Made by a program: the position numbers and the translations under genes. The notes beneath the pieces are model-generated. The model worked only from the letters and a program-made list of their open reading frames with translations, ran no database searches and was not told the DNA's origin. Of a stretch of DNA of 64,000 bases, positions 41,271 to 54,922 are shown piece after piece. Location: NCBI GenBank assembly GCA_029961685.1, contig JARWKL010000007.1, positions 10,253,406 through 10,317,405 on the forward strand, written 5' to 3'. Source of the DNA: Aristolochia californica. Taxonomy: Eukaryota; Streptophyta; Magnoliopsida; Piperales; Aristolochiaceae. Within the stretch, counting starts at the first letter, position 1; each line of letters opens with the position of its first letter.

Positions 41271-43181
41271 ACTTTTGTCGACAATTGCAAAACCTGATAT
41301 ATAATCTCTAGAAAGAGTTTACAATCCCTAAAAGTTACAGTTACTTTTTGGAATTTTCTCTCTCTACATTTGTGCATTGCCATTTTTGATGCATACTTTT
41401 TTCCTTAAATTAAAACTTGAGTTTTTCCTTTTCCCTTTATCTCACATAGACAAAAAAGACAAGGCAGACATATTACAACAAAATAAAAAATTTAGAGTTT
41501 ATGTATCCAAAAAATTTAGAACAATAACAAATGTAAGCAAAGAAAATTTATTACCACACAAAAAATGAACACAAAAGTTTTGATATCCGATTTTGGGTAA
41601 TTCCACTCGTTCAACCCTCATAGCTTGGAATTTTATAAGAAAGAGATTTCTAATTGATCCTACACATGTTTTAAATGTGGATATGCATGCTTGAAACTTG
41701 TTAAAGATGAAGATGACATATGGATCCAAACCTCATTAATTTCTCAATTTTGGATGCGGTGGGATATTTACCCGAGCAAAACAAGCCATTATTTTGCCCA
41801 TTTAAAAAAAAAAAAAAAACCTAACAATCATAGATGATTGTAAAGTGATTTATCGGTCAATCAGACGTAACGGGCTATATTTTTGTAAGAAATGACTTAT
41901 GGATTGGTACTCAACACTCAACTAAAAATTCCCCCGCCTCCCCTTTTTCCCTAAAATTGCAAAACTTGATATATAAAACCTAGAAAGAGTTTAAAATCCC
42001 TAAGAGTTATAGGCACTTTTAGAAATTATCTCTCGCTACATTTGTCCATTTCCATTTTAGATCTATACTTTTTTGTTAAATCAAAACTTGAGTTTTCACT
42101 TTTCCCTTTATCTCTTGTAAATAAAAAATATAAGGAAAATAGGTCAAAATAAAATGAAAATTTTTGAGTTTAGGCATGTAAAAAATTTAAAACAACAATA
42201 AATGTAAGCAAAGAAAATTTATTCACACACCACAAATGAACACAAAAGTTTTGATATCCAAGTTTGGGAAATTCAACTAGTTCAACCTTGATAGTTTGGA
42301 ATTTTATACACAAGAGATTTCTAATTGATCCTACACATTTTTTAAATGTGGATATGCATGCTTGAAACATGTTAAAGATGCAGATGACCTATGGATCCAA
42401 ACCTCATTAGATTCTCAAGTTTGGATACAGTGAAATATTTACCCGAGCCAAAAAAGCCATTATTATGCCCATTTACAAAAAACCTGACCTTACAATCATA
42501 GATTATTGTAAAGTGATTTATTGGTCAATCTTGCAAAATGGGCTATATTTTTGTAAGAAATGACTTATGGATTGGGAGTCAACACTCAACTATAAATTCC
42601 CCTGCCCCCCCTTTTCCCGACGATTGCAAAACCTGGTATATAAAAACAAGAAAGAGTTTACAATCCCTAAAAGTTACAAACACTTTTTTGAATTATCTCT
42701 CTCTATATTTTTGCATTTCCATTTTAGATGTGTAACTTTTCCTTAAATCAAAAATTAAGTTTTCACTTTTCCCTTTATCTCTTGTAAATAAAATAGATAA
42801 GGCAAATAGATCACAACAAAATACAAATTTTAGAGTTTTGTATGCAAAAAATTTAGAAAACCAACAAATGTAAGCAAAGAAAATTTATTCACACACCACA
42901 AATAGATACAAAAGTTTTGATATCCAAGTTTGGGAAATTCCACTAGTTCAACCCTGATAGCTTGGAATTTTATAAGAAAGAGATTTCTATTCGATCCTAC
43001 ACATGTTTTAAATGTGGATATGCATGCTTGAAACATGTTAAAGATGTAGATGACCTATGGATCCAAACCTCATTAAATTCTCAACTTTGGGGGTAGTGGA
43101 TATTTACCTGAGCAAAACAAGCCATTATTTTGCCCATTTATAAAAAATCTGACCTAACAATCGTAGATGATTGTAAAGTGA

Positions 43182-43733
43182 TTTATCAGTCAATCATGCG
43201 TCATGGACTATATTTTAGTAAGAAATGACTGATGGATTGGAAGTTACCACTCAGCTAAAAATTCCCTCGCCTCCCCCTTTTCTCGATGATTGCAAAACCT
43301 GATATATAAAAACTAGAAAGAGTTTACAATCCCTAAAAGTTATATGCACTTTTTGGAATTATCTCTCTCTACATTTGTGCATTTCCATTTCAGATGTATA
43401 CATTTTCCTTAACTAAAAACCTAAGGAATGAAAATTTATTCACACACCACAAATGAACACGAAAGTTTTGATATCTAAGTTTAGGAAATTCCACAAGTTC
43501 AACCCTGATTGGTTGGAATTTTATAAGAAAGAGATTTCTAATTAATCCTACACATGTTTTAAATGTGGATATGCATGCTTGAAACATGTTAAAGATGCAG
43601 ATGACCTATGGATCTAAACCTCAATAAATTCTCAAGTTTCGGTGCGGTGGGATATTTTCCTGAGCCAAACAAGCCATTATTTTGCGCATTTACAAAAAAG
43701 CTGACCTAGCAATCATAGATGACTGTAAAGTGA
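43182..43733 (+). repeat. Truncated unit, ~110-bp deletion at ~43,421
   Basis: CCTTAACTAAAAAC is joined to CTAAGGAATGAAAATTTATTC. The AAAACTTGAGTTTT, CTCTCGTAAACAAAAAAG and AACAACAACAAATG segments are missing. At 552 bp it is the shortest unit in the window. Confidence 0.88.
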
Positions 43734-46405
43734 TTTATCAATCAATCATGCGTAATGGGCTATATTTTTTTAAGAAATGACTTATGGATTGGGAGTCAAC
43801 ACTCAGATAAAAATTCCCCCGCCTCCCCCTTTTCCTGAAGATTGAAAAACCTGATATTTTAAAACTAGAAAGAGTGTACAAACCCTAAAAGTAACAGACA
43901 CTTTTTGGAATTATCTCTCTCTAAAATTGTGCATTTCCATTTTAGATGTATACTTTTTCCTTAAAATCAAAACTTGAGTTTTAATTTTTCCCTTAATCTC
44001 TCGTAAACAAAAAAGTTAAGAAAAACAGATCACAAAAAAATGAAAAATTTAGGGTTTGTGTACGCAAAAATTTTAAAACAACAACAAAGGTAAGCAAAGA
44101 AAATTTATCCATACACCACAAATGAAAACAAAAGTTTTGATATACAAGTTTGGGATATTCCACAAGTTGAACCCTGATAGGTTGGAATTTTATAAGAAAG
44201 AGATTTCTAATTGATCCTACACATGTTTTAAACGTGGATATGCATGCTTGAAACTTGTTAAAGATGCAGATGACCTATGGAACCAAACCTCATTAAATTC
44301 TCAAGTTTGGGTGAGGTGGGATATTTACCCGAGCCAAACAAGCCATTATTTTACCCATTTACAAAAAAACTGACCTAACAATCATAGATGATTGTAAAGT
44401 GATTTATTGGTCAAACATGCGTAACGGGCTATATTTTTTTAACAAATGACTTATGGATTGGGAGTCAACACTCAGATAAAAATTCCCCCGCCTCCCCCTT
44501 TTCCCAAAGATTGAAAAACCTGATATATAAAAACTAGAAAGAGTTTACAATCCCTAAAAGTTATAGACACTTTTTGGAATCATCTCTCTCTACATTTGTG
44601 CATTTCCATTTTAGATGTGTACTTTTTTTTTAAATCAAAACTTGAGTTTTGACTTTTCCTTTTATCTATAGTAAACAAAAAATTTAAGGCAAACAGATCA
44701 CAAAAAAAAAAGAAATTTTAGAGTTTATGTATGCAAAAAATATAGAACAATAACAAATGTAAGCTAAGAAAATTTTTTCACACACCACAAATGAGCACAA
44801 AAATTTTGATATCCAAGTTGGGGAAATTCCACTAGTTCAACCGTGATAGTTTGGAATTTTAAAAGAAAGAGATTTCTAATTGATCCTGCACATGTTTTAA
44901 ATGTGGATATGCAAGCTTGAAAGGGGTTAATGATGCAGATGACCTATGGATCCAAACCTCATTAAATTCTCAAGTTTGGGTGTAGTGGGATATTTACAAG
45001 AGCCAAACAAGCCATTATTTTGCCCATTTACAAAAAAATATGACCTAACAATCTTAGATGATTTTAAAGTGATTTATCGATCAATCATGCGTCACAGGCT
45101 ATATTTTTGTAAGAAATTACTGATGGATTGGGAGTCAACACTCAGCTAAAAATTCCCTTGCCACCTCCTTTTCCCGACGATTGCAAACCTGATATATAAA
45201 AACTAGAAAGAGTTTACAATCCCTATAACTTACAAACACATTTTGGAATAATCTATCTCAACATTTTTGCTTTTCCATTTTAGATGTATACTTTTTCCTT
45301 AAATCATAACTTTAGTTTTCACTTTTCCTTTTATCTCTCGTAAACAAAAAAGATAAGGCAAATAGATTAAAACAAAATGAAAATTTTAGAGTTTATGTAT
45401 AGAAAAAATTTAGAATAACAACAAATTTTAGCAAAGAAAAATTATTCACACTCCACAAATGGACCCAAAAGTTTTGATATCCAAGTTTGGGAAATTCCAC
45501 TAGTTCAACCCTGATAACTTGGAATTTTATAAGGAAGAGATTTCTAAGTGATCCTACACGTGTTTTAAATGTGGATATGCATGCTTGAAACATGTTAAAG
45601 ATGCAGATGGCCTATGAGTTCAAACCTCAAAAAATTCTCAAGTTTGGGTGCGGTGGAATATTTACCCGCAACAAACAAGCCATTATTTTGCCCATTTCAA
45701 AAAACTTGACCTAACAATCATAGATGATTGTAAAGTGATTTACCAGTCAATCATGCGTAATGGGCTATATTTTTTTAAGGAATGACATATGGATTGGGAG
45801 TCAACACTCAGTTAAAAATTCCCCTGCCTCCCTCTTTTCCCGACGATTAAAAAAACTGATTTATAAAAACAAGAAAAAGTTTACAATCCATAAAAGTTAT
45901 AGACACTTTTTGGACTTGTCACTCTCTACATTTGTGCACTTCCATTTTAGATGTAAACTTTTTCTTTAAATCAAAACTTGAGTTTTCACTTTTCCCTTTT
46001 TCTCACGTAAACCAAAAAGATAAAGCAAACTGATCACAACAAAATGAAAATTTTAGAGTTTATGTATCAAATAATTTAGAACAACAACAAATGTATACAA
46101 AGAAAATTTATTCACACACCACAAATGAACAAAAAAGTTTTTAAATCCAAGTTTGGGAAATTCCACTACTGCAACCCTCATAGCTTGGAATTTTATAAGG
46201 AAGATATTTCTAATTTATCCTTGACATGTCTTAAATGTTGATATGCATGCTTAAAACATGTTAAAGATGAAGATGACCTATGGATCCAAACCTCATTAAA
46301 TTCTCATGTTTGGGTGTGGTGGGATATTTACCCAAGCCAAACAAGCCTTTATTTTGCCCATTTACAAAAAAGCTGACCAAACAATCATAGAAGATTGAAA
46401 ATTGA

Positions 46406-46982
46406 TTTAGCGGTCAATCATACATAACGCGCTCTATTTTTATAAGAAATCACTTATGGATTGGGAGTTAACACTTAGCTCAAAATTCCCCATGTCCCCC
46501 TTTTCCCAATGATTGCAAAACCTGATATATAAAAACTAGAAAGAGTTTACAATCCCTGAAAGTTACAGACACTTTTTGGAATTATCTCTCTCTACATTTG
46601 TGCATTTACATTTTAGATGTATAATTTTTCCTTAAATCAAAACTTGAGTTTTCACTTTTCCATTTATCTCTCGGAAAAAAAAAATTTGGCACACACGACA
46701 AATGAACACAAAACTTTTGATATCCATGTTTGGGAAAACCCACTAGTTCAACCTTGATAGCTTGGAATTTTATAAGAAAGAGATTTTTAATTGATCCTAC
46801 ACATGTTTTAAATGTGGATATTCATGCTAGAAACATGTTAAAGGTGCAGATGACCTTTGGATCCAAACCTCATTAAATGCTCATGTTTGGGTGTGGTGGG
46901 ATATTTACCCGAGCCAAATAAGCAATTATTTTGCACAATTACAAAAAAATTGACCTAGCAATCGTAGATGATTGTAAAGTGA
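46406..46982 (+). repeat. Recombinant unit, junction at ~46,690
   Basis: The first part matches the unit at 53,598 (AGCTCAAAATTCC, ATGTATAATTTTTCC). After an A-rich junction and TTTGGCACACACGAC the second part is of variant type A (CACACGACAAATG, CATGCTAGAAACATG, AAATGCTCATGTTTGGG). At 53,598-54,922 the same two ends are separated by more than a full unit. I infer a deletion of roughly 0.75 kb here relative to that arrangement. Confidence 0.72.
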
Positions 46983-49059
46983 TTTATCGGTCAATCATGC
47001 GTAACGGGCTATATTTTTTAAGGAAACGACTTAAGGATTGGGAGTCAACACTCTATTAAAAATTCCCACACTTCCACCTTTTCACAACGATTGCAAAACC
47101 AGATATATGAAACTAGAAAATGTTTACAATCCATGAAAGTTACGGACACTTTTTGGAATTATCTCTCTCTACATTTGTGCATTTCCATTTTAGATGTATA
47201 CTTTTTCCTTAAATCAAAACTTGAGTTTTCACTTTTGCTTTTTTCTCTTGTAAACAAAATAGATAAGGCAAACAGATCACAACAAAGTGAAAATTTTAGA
47301 GTTTATGTATGCCAAAAATTTAGAACAACAAAAAATGTAAGCAAAGAAAATTTATTCACACACCACAAACGAACACAAAAGTTTTCATATCGAAGTTTTG
47401 GAAATTCCACTTGTTCAACCTTGATAGCTTGGAATTTTATAAGAAAGAGATTTCTAATTGAACCTATACATGTTTTAAATGTGTATATGAATGCTTGAAA
47501 CATGTTAAAGATGAAGATGACCTATGGATGCAAATTTCATTAAATTCTCAAGTTTGAGTGCAGTAGGATATATACTGGAGCCAAACAAACCATTATTTTG
47601 CCCATTTACAAAAAATCTCACCTAACAATAAAAGATGATTCTAAAGTGATTTATCGGTCAATCATGCATCACGGGCTATATTTTAGTAAGAAATTACTGA
47701 TTTATTGGGAGTCAACACTCAGTTAAAAATTCCCATGCCTCCCCCTTTTCCCGACGATTGCAAAACCTGATATATAAAAACTAGAAAGAGTTTAAAATCC
47801 CTAAAAGTTACAAGCACTTTTGGGAATTATCTTTCTCCACATTTGTGCATTTCCATTTTAGATTTATATTTTTTCCTTAAATAAAAACTTGAGTTTTCAC
47901 TTTTTCTTTTATCTCTTTTAAACAAAAAAGATAAGGCAAACATATCAAAACAAAATGAAAATTTTAGAGTTTGTGTATGCAAAAAATTTAGAACTACAAC
48001 AAATGTAAGGATAGATAATTTATTCACACAAGACAAATGAACACAAAAGTTTTGATATCCATCTTTGGGAAATTCCACTAGTTCAACCCTAATAGCTTGG
48101 AATTTTATAAGAAAGAGATTTCTAATTGATCCTACACATGTTTTAAATGTGGATATACATGCTAGAAACATGTTAAAGGTGCATATGACCTATGGATCCA
48201 AACCTCAGTAAATGTTCACGTTTGGGTGCGATGGGATATTTACCCGAGCCAAATAAGCCATTATTTTGCCCACTTAAAAAAAAAGCTGACCTAACAATTG
48301 TAGATGATTGTAAAGTGATTTATCGGTCAATCATGCGTAACGGGCTATATTTTTTAAGGGAATGACTCAAGGATTGGGAGTCAACACTCTGCTAAATTTT
48401 CCCACGCTTCCTCCTTTTCCCAACGATTACAAAACCAGATATATGAAAACTAGAAAACGTTTACAATCCATGAAAGTTACGGACACTTTTTGGAATTATC
48501 TCTCTCTACATTTGTGCATTTCCATTTTAGATGTTTACTTTTTCCTTAAATCGAAACTTGAGTTTTCACTTTTCCCTTTTTCTCTCGTAAAAAAAAAAAG
48601 ATAAGGCAAACAGATCACAACAAAATCAAAATTTTAGAGTTTATGTATGCCAAAAATTTTGAACAACAACAAATTTAAGCAAAGAAAATTTATTCACAGA
48701 CCACAAATGTACACAAAAGTTTTGATATCCAAGTTTGGGAAATTCAACAAGTTCAACCCTGATAGCATGAAATTTTATAAGAAAGAGATTTCTAATTGAT
48801 CTTACACATGTTTTAAATATGGATATGCATGCTTGATACATGTTAAAGATGCGGATGACCTATGGATCCAAACCTTATTAAATTCACAAGTTTCGGTGCA
48901 GAGGGATATTTACCCGAACCAAACAAGCCATAATTTTGCCCATTTACAAAAAGCTGGCCTAACAATCATAGATGATTGTTATCAGTCAATCATGCATAAT
49001 GGACTATATTTCACTGAGAACTGACTTATGGATTGGGAGTCAACACTTAGCTACAAATT

Positions 49060-49081
49060 CCCCCCACCCCCCTCCTCCCCC
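49060..49081 (-). other. Expanded C-rich tract, variant type C unit
   Basis: C runs of 6, 6, 2 and 5 are separated by A, T and T. The unit also carries GTTCTAGAAAGAG and CACGTAGATAAAAAAG. It follows a type A/type B pair, as at 55,490 and 59,510. Confidence 0.55.
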
Positions 49082-52000
49082 TTTTGCCGATGGTTGAAAA
49101 ACCTGATATATAAGTTCTAGAAAGAGTTTACAATCCCTAAAAGTTACAAATACTTTTTGGAATTGTCTCTCTCTACATTTGTGCATTTCCATTTTAGATG
49201 TATACTTTTTCCTTAAATCAAAACTTGAGTTTTTACTTTGCCTATTATCTCACGTAGATAAAAAAGATAAGGCAAACATAGCACAACAAAATGAAAATTT
49301 TAGAGTTAATGTATGCAAAAAATTTAGAACAACAACAAATGTATGCAAAGAATATTTATTCACACACCACAAATGAACCCAAAGTTTTGATATCCAAATT
49401 TGGGAAATTCTACTAGTTCAACCCTGATAGCTTGGAATTTTATAAGAAAGAGATTTTTAATTCATTCTACACATGTTTAAAATGTGGATATGCATGCTTG
49501 AAACATGCTAAAGATGCAGATGACCAATGGATCCTAACCTCATTAAATTCTCAAGTTTGGGCACAGTGGGATATTTACCTGAACCAAACAAGCCATTATT
49601 TTGCCCATTTACAAAAAAGCTGACATAACAATCATAGATGATTGTAAAGTGATTTATCGGTCAATCATGCGTAACGGGCTATATTTTTTGTTAGATATGA
49701 TTTATGGATTGAGAGTTAACGCTTAGCTAAAAATTCCGCCGCCTCCCCCTCTTCCCGTCAATAGCAAAACCTAATATATAAAAACAAGAAAGAGTTTACA
49801 ATCCCTAAAAGATACAGACACTTTTTGAAATTATCTCTCTCTATATTTTTGCATTTACATTTTAGATGTATACTTTTTCTTGAATTCAAAACTTGAGTTT
49901 TCACTTTTCCCTTTATCTCTCCTAAACAAAAAAGTTAAGGCAAACAAATCACAACAAAATGAAAATTTTATAGTTTATGTATGGACAAAATTTAAAACAA
50001 CAACAAATGTCAGCAAAAAAAATTTATTCTCACACCACAAATGAACACAAATGTTTTGATATCCAAGTTTTGGAAATTCCACCAGTTCAACCCTGATAGC
50101 GTGGAGTTTTATAAGAAAGAGATTTTTAATTGATTCGACACATATTTTAAAAGTGGATATGCATGTTTGAAACATGTTAAAGATGCAGATGACCTATGGA
50201 TACATTCCAAATTAAATTCTCAAGTTTGGGTGCGGTGGCATATTTACCAGAGCCAAACAAGCCATTATTTTGCCCATTTACAAAAAAGGTGACCTAACAA
50301 TCATAGATGATTGTAAAGTGATTTATCGGTTAATCATGCGTAACGGGCTATATTTTTATAAGAAATGACTTATGGATTGGGAGTCAACACTCAGCTAAAA
50401 ATTCCCTCGGCTCCCTCTTTTTTTCTAGACTATATCAATACTAGAATCCCTAGAAGTTACATGCACTTTTTGGAATTATCACTCTCTACATTTGTGCATT
50501 TACATGTTAGATATATACTTTTTCCTTCATTCAAAACTTTAGTTTTCACCTTTCCTTTTATCTCTCGTAAACAAAAAAGATAAGGCAAACAAATCACAAA
50601 AAAACTAAATTTTATAGTTTATGTAAGCAAAAAATTTAGAACAACAACAAATGTAAGCAAAGAAATTTTACTCACACACCACAAATGAACACAAAAGTTT
50701 TGAAATCCATGTTTGGGAAATTCCACTAGTTCAACCCTGATAGCTCAGAATTTTATAAGAAAGAGATTTCTAATTGATCTTACACATGTTTTAAATGTGG
50801 ATATACATGCTTGAAACATGTTAAAGATGCAGATGACCTATGGATCCAAACCTCATTAAATTATCAAGTTTGGGTGCGGTGGGATATTTACCCGAGCCCA
50901 ACAGGCCATTATTTTGCCTATTTACAAAAAAAGCTAACCTAACAATCGTAGATGATTTTAAAGTGATTTATCGGTCAATCATGCGTAACGGGCTATATTT
51001 TTTTAAGAAATGACATATGGATTGGGAGTCAACACTCAGCTAAAAATTCCCCTGCCTCCCCCTTTTCCTGACGATTGCAAAACCTGATATATGAAAACTT
51101 GAAAATGTTTACAATCCATAAAAGTTACAAACACTTTTGGAATTATCTGTCTATACATTTGTGCATTTCCTTTTTAGATGTATAATTTTTTCCTTCATTC
51201 AAAACTTTAGTTTTCACTTTTCCTTTTATCTCTAGTAAAAAAAAAAAAAAAGATAAGGCAAATAGATCACAACAAAATGAAAATTTTATAGTTTATGTAA
51301 GCAAAAAAATTAGAACAACGACAAATGTAAGCAAAGAAAATTTATTGACACGCCACAAATGAACCCAAAAGTTTTGATATCCATGTTCAGGAAATTCCAC
51401 TTCTTAAACCCTGATCATATGGAATTTTATAAGAAAGATTTCTAAAAAATCCTAAACATGTTTTAAATGTGGATATTTATGCTTGAAACAGGTTAAAGAT
51501 GCAGATGACATATGGATACAAACCTCATTAATTTCTCAAGTTTGGTTGCGGTGGGATATTTACCCCAGCCAAACAGGCCATTATTTTTCCCATTTACAAA
51601 AATCCTGACCTAACAATCATAGATGATTGTAGAATGATTTGTCGGTCAATCATACGTAATGGGCTATATTTTTGTAAGAAATGACTTATGGATTGGGAGT
51701 CAACACTCAGCTAAAAATTCCCCCGCCTCCCCCTTTTCCTGATGTTTGTAAAACCTGATATATAAAAACTAGAAAGAGTTTACAATCCCTAAAAGTTACA
51801 GGAACCTTTTGGAATTGTCTCTCTCTTCATTTGTGAATTTCCATTTTAGAAGTATACATTTTCCTTAACTAAAAATTTGAGTTTTCACTTTGGCCTTTAT
51901 CTCTCATAAACAAAAAAGATAAGGCAAACATATCACAATAAAATAAAACTTTTAGAGTTTATGAATGCAAAAAATTTAGAACAACAACAAATGTAAGGAA

Positions 52001-52307
52001 AGAAATTTTATCCACACACCACAAATGAGCACAAAAGTTTTGATATCCAAGTTTGCAAAATTCCATTAGTTCGACCTTCATATCTTGGAATTTTATAAAT
52101 AAGAGATTTCTAATTGATCCTATACATGTTTTCAATGTAGATATGCATGTTTGAAACATGTTAAAGATGCAGATGACCTATGTATCCAAATCTCATTAAA
52201 TTCTCAAGTTTGGGTGCGATGGGATATTTACCCGAGCCAAATAAGCCATTATTTTGCACATTTAAAAAATAAGTTGACCTAAAAAATCATAGATGATTGT
52301 AAAGTGA

Positions 52308-52928
52308 TTTATTGGTCAATAATGTGTAATGGGCAATATTTTTGTAAGAAATCACTTATGGATTTGGAGTCAACACTCAGCTAAAAATCACTCGCCACCT
52401 CCTTTTCCCGACGATTGCAAACGAGATATATAAAAACGAGAAAGAGTTTATATTTGTGCATTTCCATTTTAGATGTATACTTTTTCCTTAAATCAAAACA
52501 TGAGTTTTCACTTTTCCTTTTATCTTTAGTAAACAAAAAAGATAAGGCAAACAAATTAAGACAAAATGAAAATTTTAGAGTTTATGTATGCAAAAAATTT
52601 AGAACAACAACAAATGTTTGCAAAGAAAATTTATTCACACTCCACAAATGAACCCAAAAGTTTTGATATCCAAGTTTGGGAAATTCCACTAGTTCAACCC
52701 TAATAACTTGGAATTTTATGAGGAAGAGATTTCTAATTGACCCTACACGTGTTTTAAATGTGGATATATATGCTTGAAACATGTTAAAGAAGCAGATGGC
52801 CTATGGATCCTAACCTCATTAAATTCTCAAGTTTAGGTGCGGTGGGATATTTACCCGAGCCAAACAAGCCATTATTTTGTCCATTTACAAAAAAACTGAC
52901 CTAACAATCATAGATGATTGTAAAGTTA
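52308..52928 (+). repeat. Truncated unit, ~45-bp deletion at ~52,450
   Basis: AAAGAGTTTA is followed by TATTTGTGCATTTCC, so the AATCCCTAAAAGTTACAG to CTCTCTAC segment is missing. The unit is 621 bp. Confidence 0.87.
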
Positions 52929-54922
52929 TTTATCGATCAATCATGCGTAATGGGCTATATTTTTGTAAGAAATGACATATGGATTGGGAGTCAACACTCA
53001 GCTAAAAATTCCCCCTCCTCCCCATTTTCCCGACAATTGTAAAACCTGATATATAAAAAGTAGAAAATTTTTACAATCCATAAAAGTTAGACACACTTTT
53101 TGGAATTATCTCTCTCTATATTTTTGCATTTCCATTTTAGATGTAAACTTTTTCTTTAAATCAAAACTTGAGTTTTCACTTTTCCCTTTTTCTCTCGTAA
53201 ACAAAAAAAAGATAAGGCAAATAGATCACAACAAAATGAAAATTTAGAGTTTATGTATGCAAAAAATTTAGAACAACAACAAATGTGTATAAAGAAAATT
53301 TATTCACACACCATAAATGAACAAAAAAATTTTGAAATCCAAGTTTGGGAAATTCCACTAGTTCAACCCTCATAGCTTCAAATTTTATAAGAAAGAGATT
53401 TCTAATTTATCATCCACATGTCTTAAATGTGGATATGCATGCTTAAAACATGTTAAAGATGAAGATGACCTATTGATCCAAACCTCATTAAATTCTCAAG
53501 TTTGGGTGTGGAGGGATATTTACCCGAGCCAAACAAGCCATTATTTTGCCAATTTACAAAACAGTTGAGCTAACAATCATAGATGATTGTGAAGTGATTT
53601 ATCGATCAATCACATATAACCGGCTCTATTTTTCTAAGAAATGAGTTATGGATTGGGAGTCAACACTTAGCTCAAAATTCCCCCACCTCCCCCTTTTCCC
53701 GACGATTGCAAAACCTGATATATAAAAACTAGAAAGAGTTTAAAATCCCTAAAAGTTACAAACACTTTTTGGAATTATCCCTCTCTACATTTGCGTATTC
53801 CCATATTAGATGTATAATTTTTCCTTAAATCAAAACTTAAGTTTTCACTTTTCCCTTTATCTCTCGTAAACAAAAAAGATAAGGCAAATAGATCAAAACA
53901 AAATGAAAATTTTAGAGTTTATGTATGCAAAAATTTTAGAACAACAACAAATGTAAGCAAAGAAAATTTATTCACACACCACAAATGAACACAAAAGTTT
54001 TGATATCCAAGTTTGAGAAATTCCTCTAGTTCAACCCTGGTAGCGTGTAATTTTATAAGAAAGAGATTTCTAATAGATCTTACACATGTTTTATATGTGG
54101 ATATGCATGCTTGAAACATGTTAAAGATGCAGAAGACCAACCTCATTAAATTTTCATGTTTGGGTGCGGTGGGATATTTACCTGAGCCAAATAACCCATT
54201 ATTTTGTCCATGTACAAAAAAACTGACCTAATAATCATAGATGATTGTAAAGTGATTTATCGGCTAGTCATGCGTAATGGGCTATATTTTTTAAGTAATT
54301 GACTTATGGATTGGGAGTCAACACTTAGCTAAAAATTCCCTTGGCTCCCCCTTTTACCGACGATTGCAAAACCTAATATAGAAAAACTAGAAAATGTTTA
54401 CAATCCATAAAAGTTATAGACACCTTTTGGAATTATCTTTCTCTACATTTGTGCATTTCCATTTGAGATGTAAAATTTTTCCTTAAATCAAAACTTGAGT
54501 TTTCACTTTTCCCTTTATCTCTTGTAAACAAAAAAGATAAGCCAAACATATTAAAAAAAATTGAAAATATTTGAGTTTGTGTATGCAAAAAATTTAAAAC
54601 TACAAAAAATGTAAGCAATGAAAATTTATTCAAACACGACAAATGAACACAAAAGTTTTGATATCCAAGTTTGGGAAATTCCACTAGTTCAACCTGATAG
54701 CATGGAATTTTATAAGAAAGAGATTTCTAATTGATCCTACACATGTTTTAAATGTGGATATACATGCTAGAAATATGTTAAAGATGCAGATGACCTATGG
54801 ATCCAAACCTCATTAAATGTTCATATTTGGGTGCGGTGGGATATTTACCCCAGCCAAATAAGCAATTATTTTTCCCAATTACACAAAAACTGACGTAATA
54901 ATCGTAGATGAATGTAAAGTGA

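Larger units (their letters stand above)
37836..52307 (+). repeat. Satellite block 5: two ~7.24-kb higher-order periods
   Basis: Anchors lie at 37836, 38503, 39171, 39838, 40506, 41171, 41849, 42517, 43182, 43734, 44403, 45073, 45739, 46406, 46983, 47650, 48319, 48979, 49653, 50322, 50967 and 51638. The unit at 37,836 resembles those at 45,073 and 52,308 more than its neighbours. Shared variants include GCCAC in the C-rich tract, ACACATTTTGGAA (first two copies), GATAACTTGG/AATAACTTGG, GGAAGAGATTTC and CACGTGTTTTAAATG. The two periods are 7,237 and 7,235 bp, eleven anchors each. Internal alignment is imperfect because whole units have been gained or lost. Confidence 0.8.

Noticed and set aside
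41804..41819. A16 run as a possible poly-A tail of a retroposed sequence
   Set aside because: It sits where every unit has an A-rich tract (TTTACAAAAAAG), with ordinary satellite on both sides. It is a local expansion, as is the one near 51,240.
47091..47498. Longest open reading frame (135 codons, plus strand) and about 100 similar frames of 60-118 codons
   Set aside because: All are the same few stretches of the satellite unit in varying phase. Their ends are set by random substitutions and indels, plus and minus frames overlap, and no known domain is visible. They are not genes.
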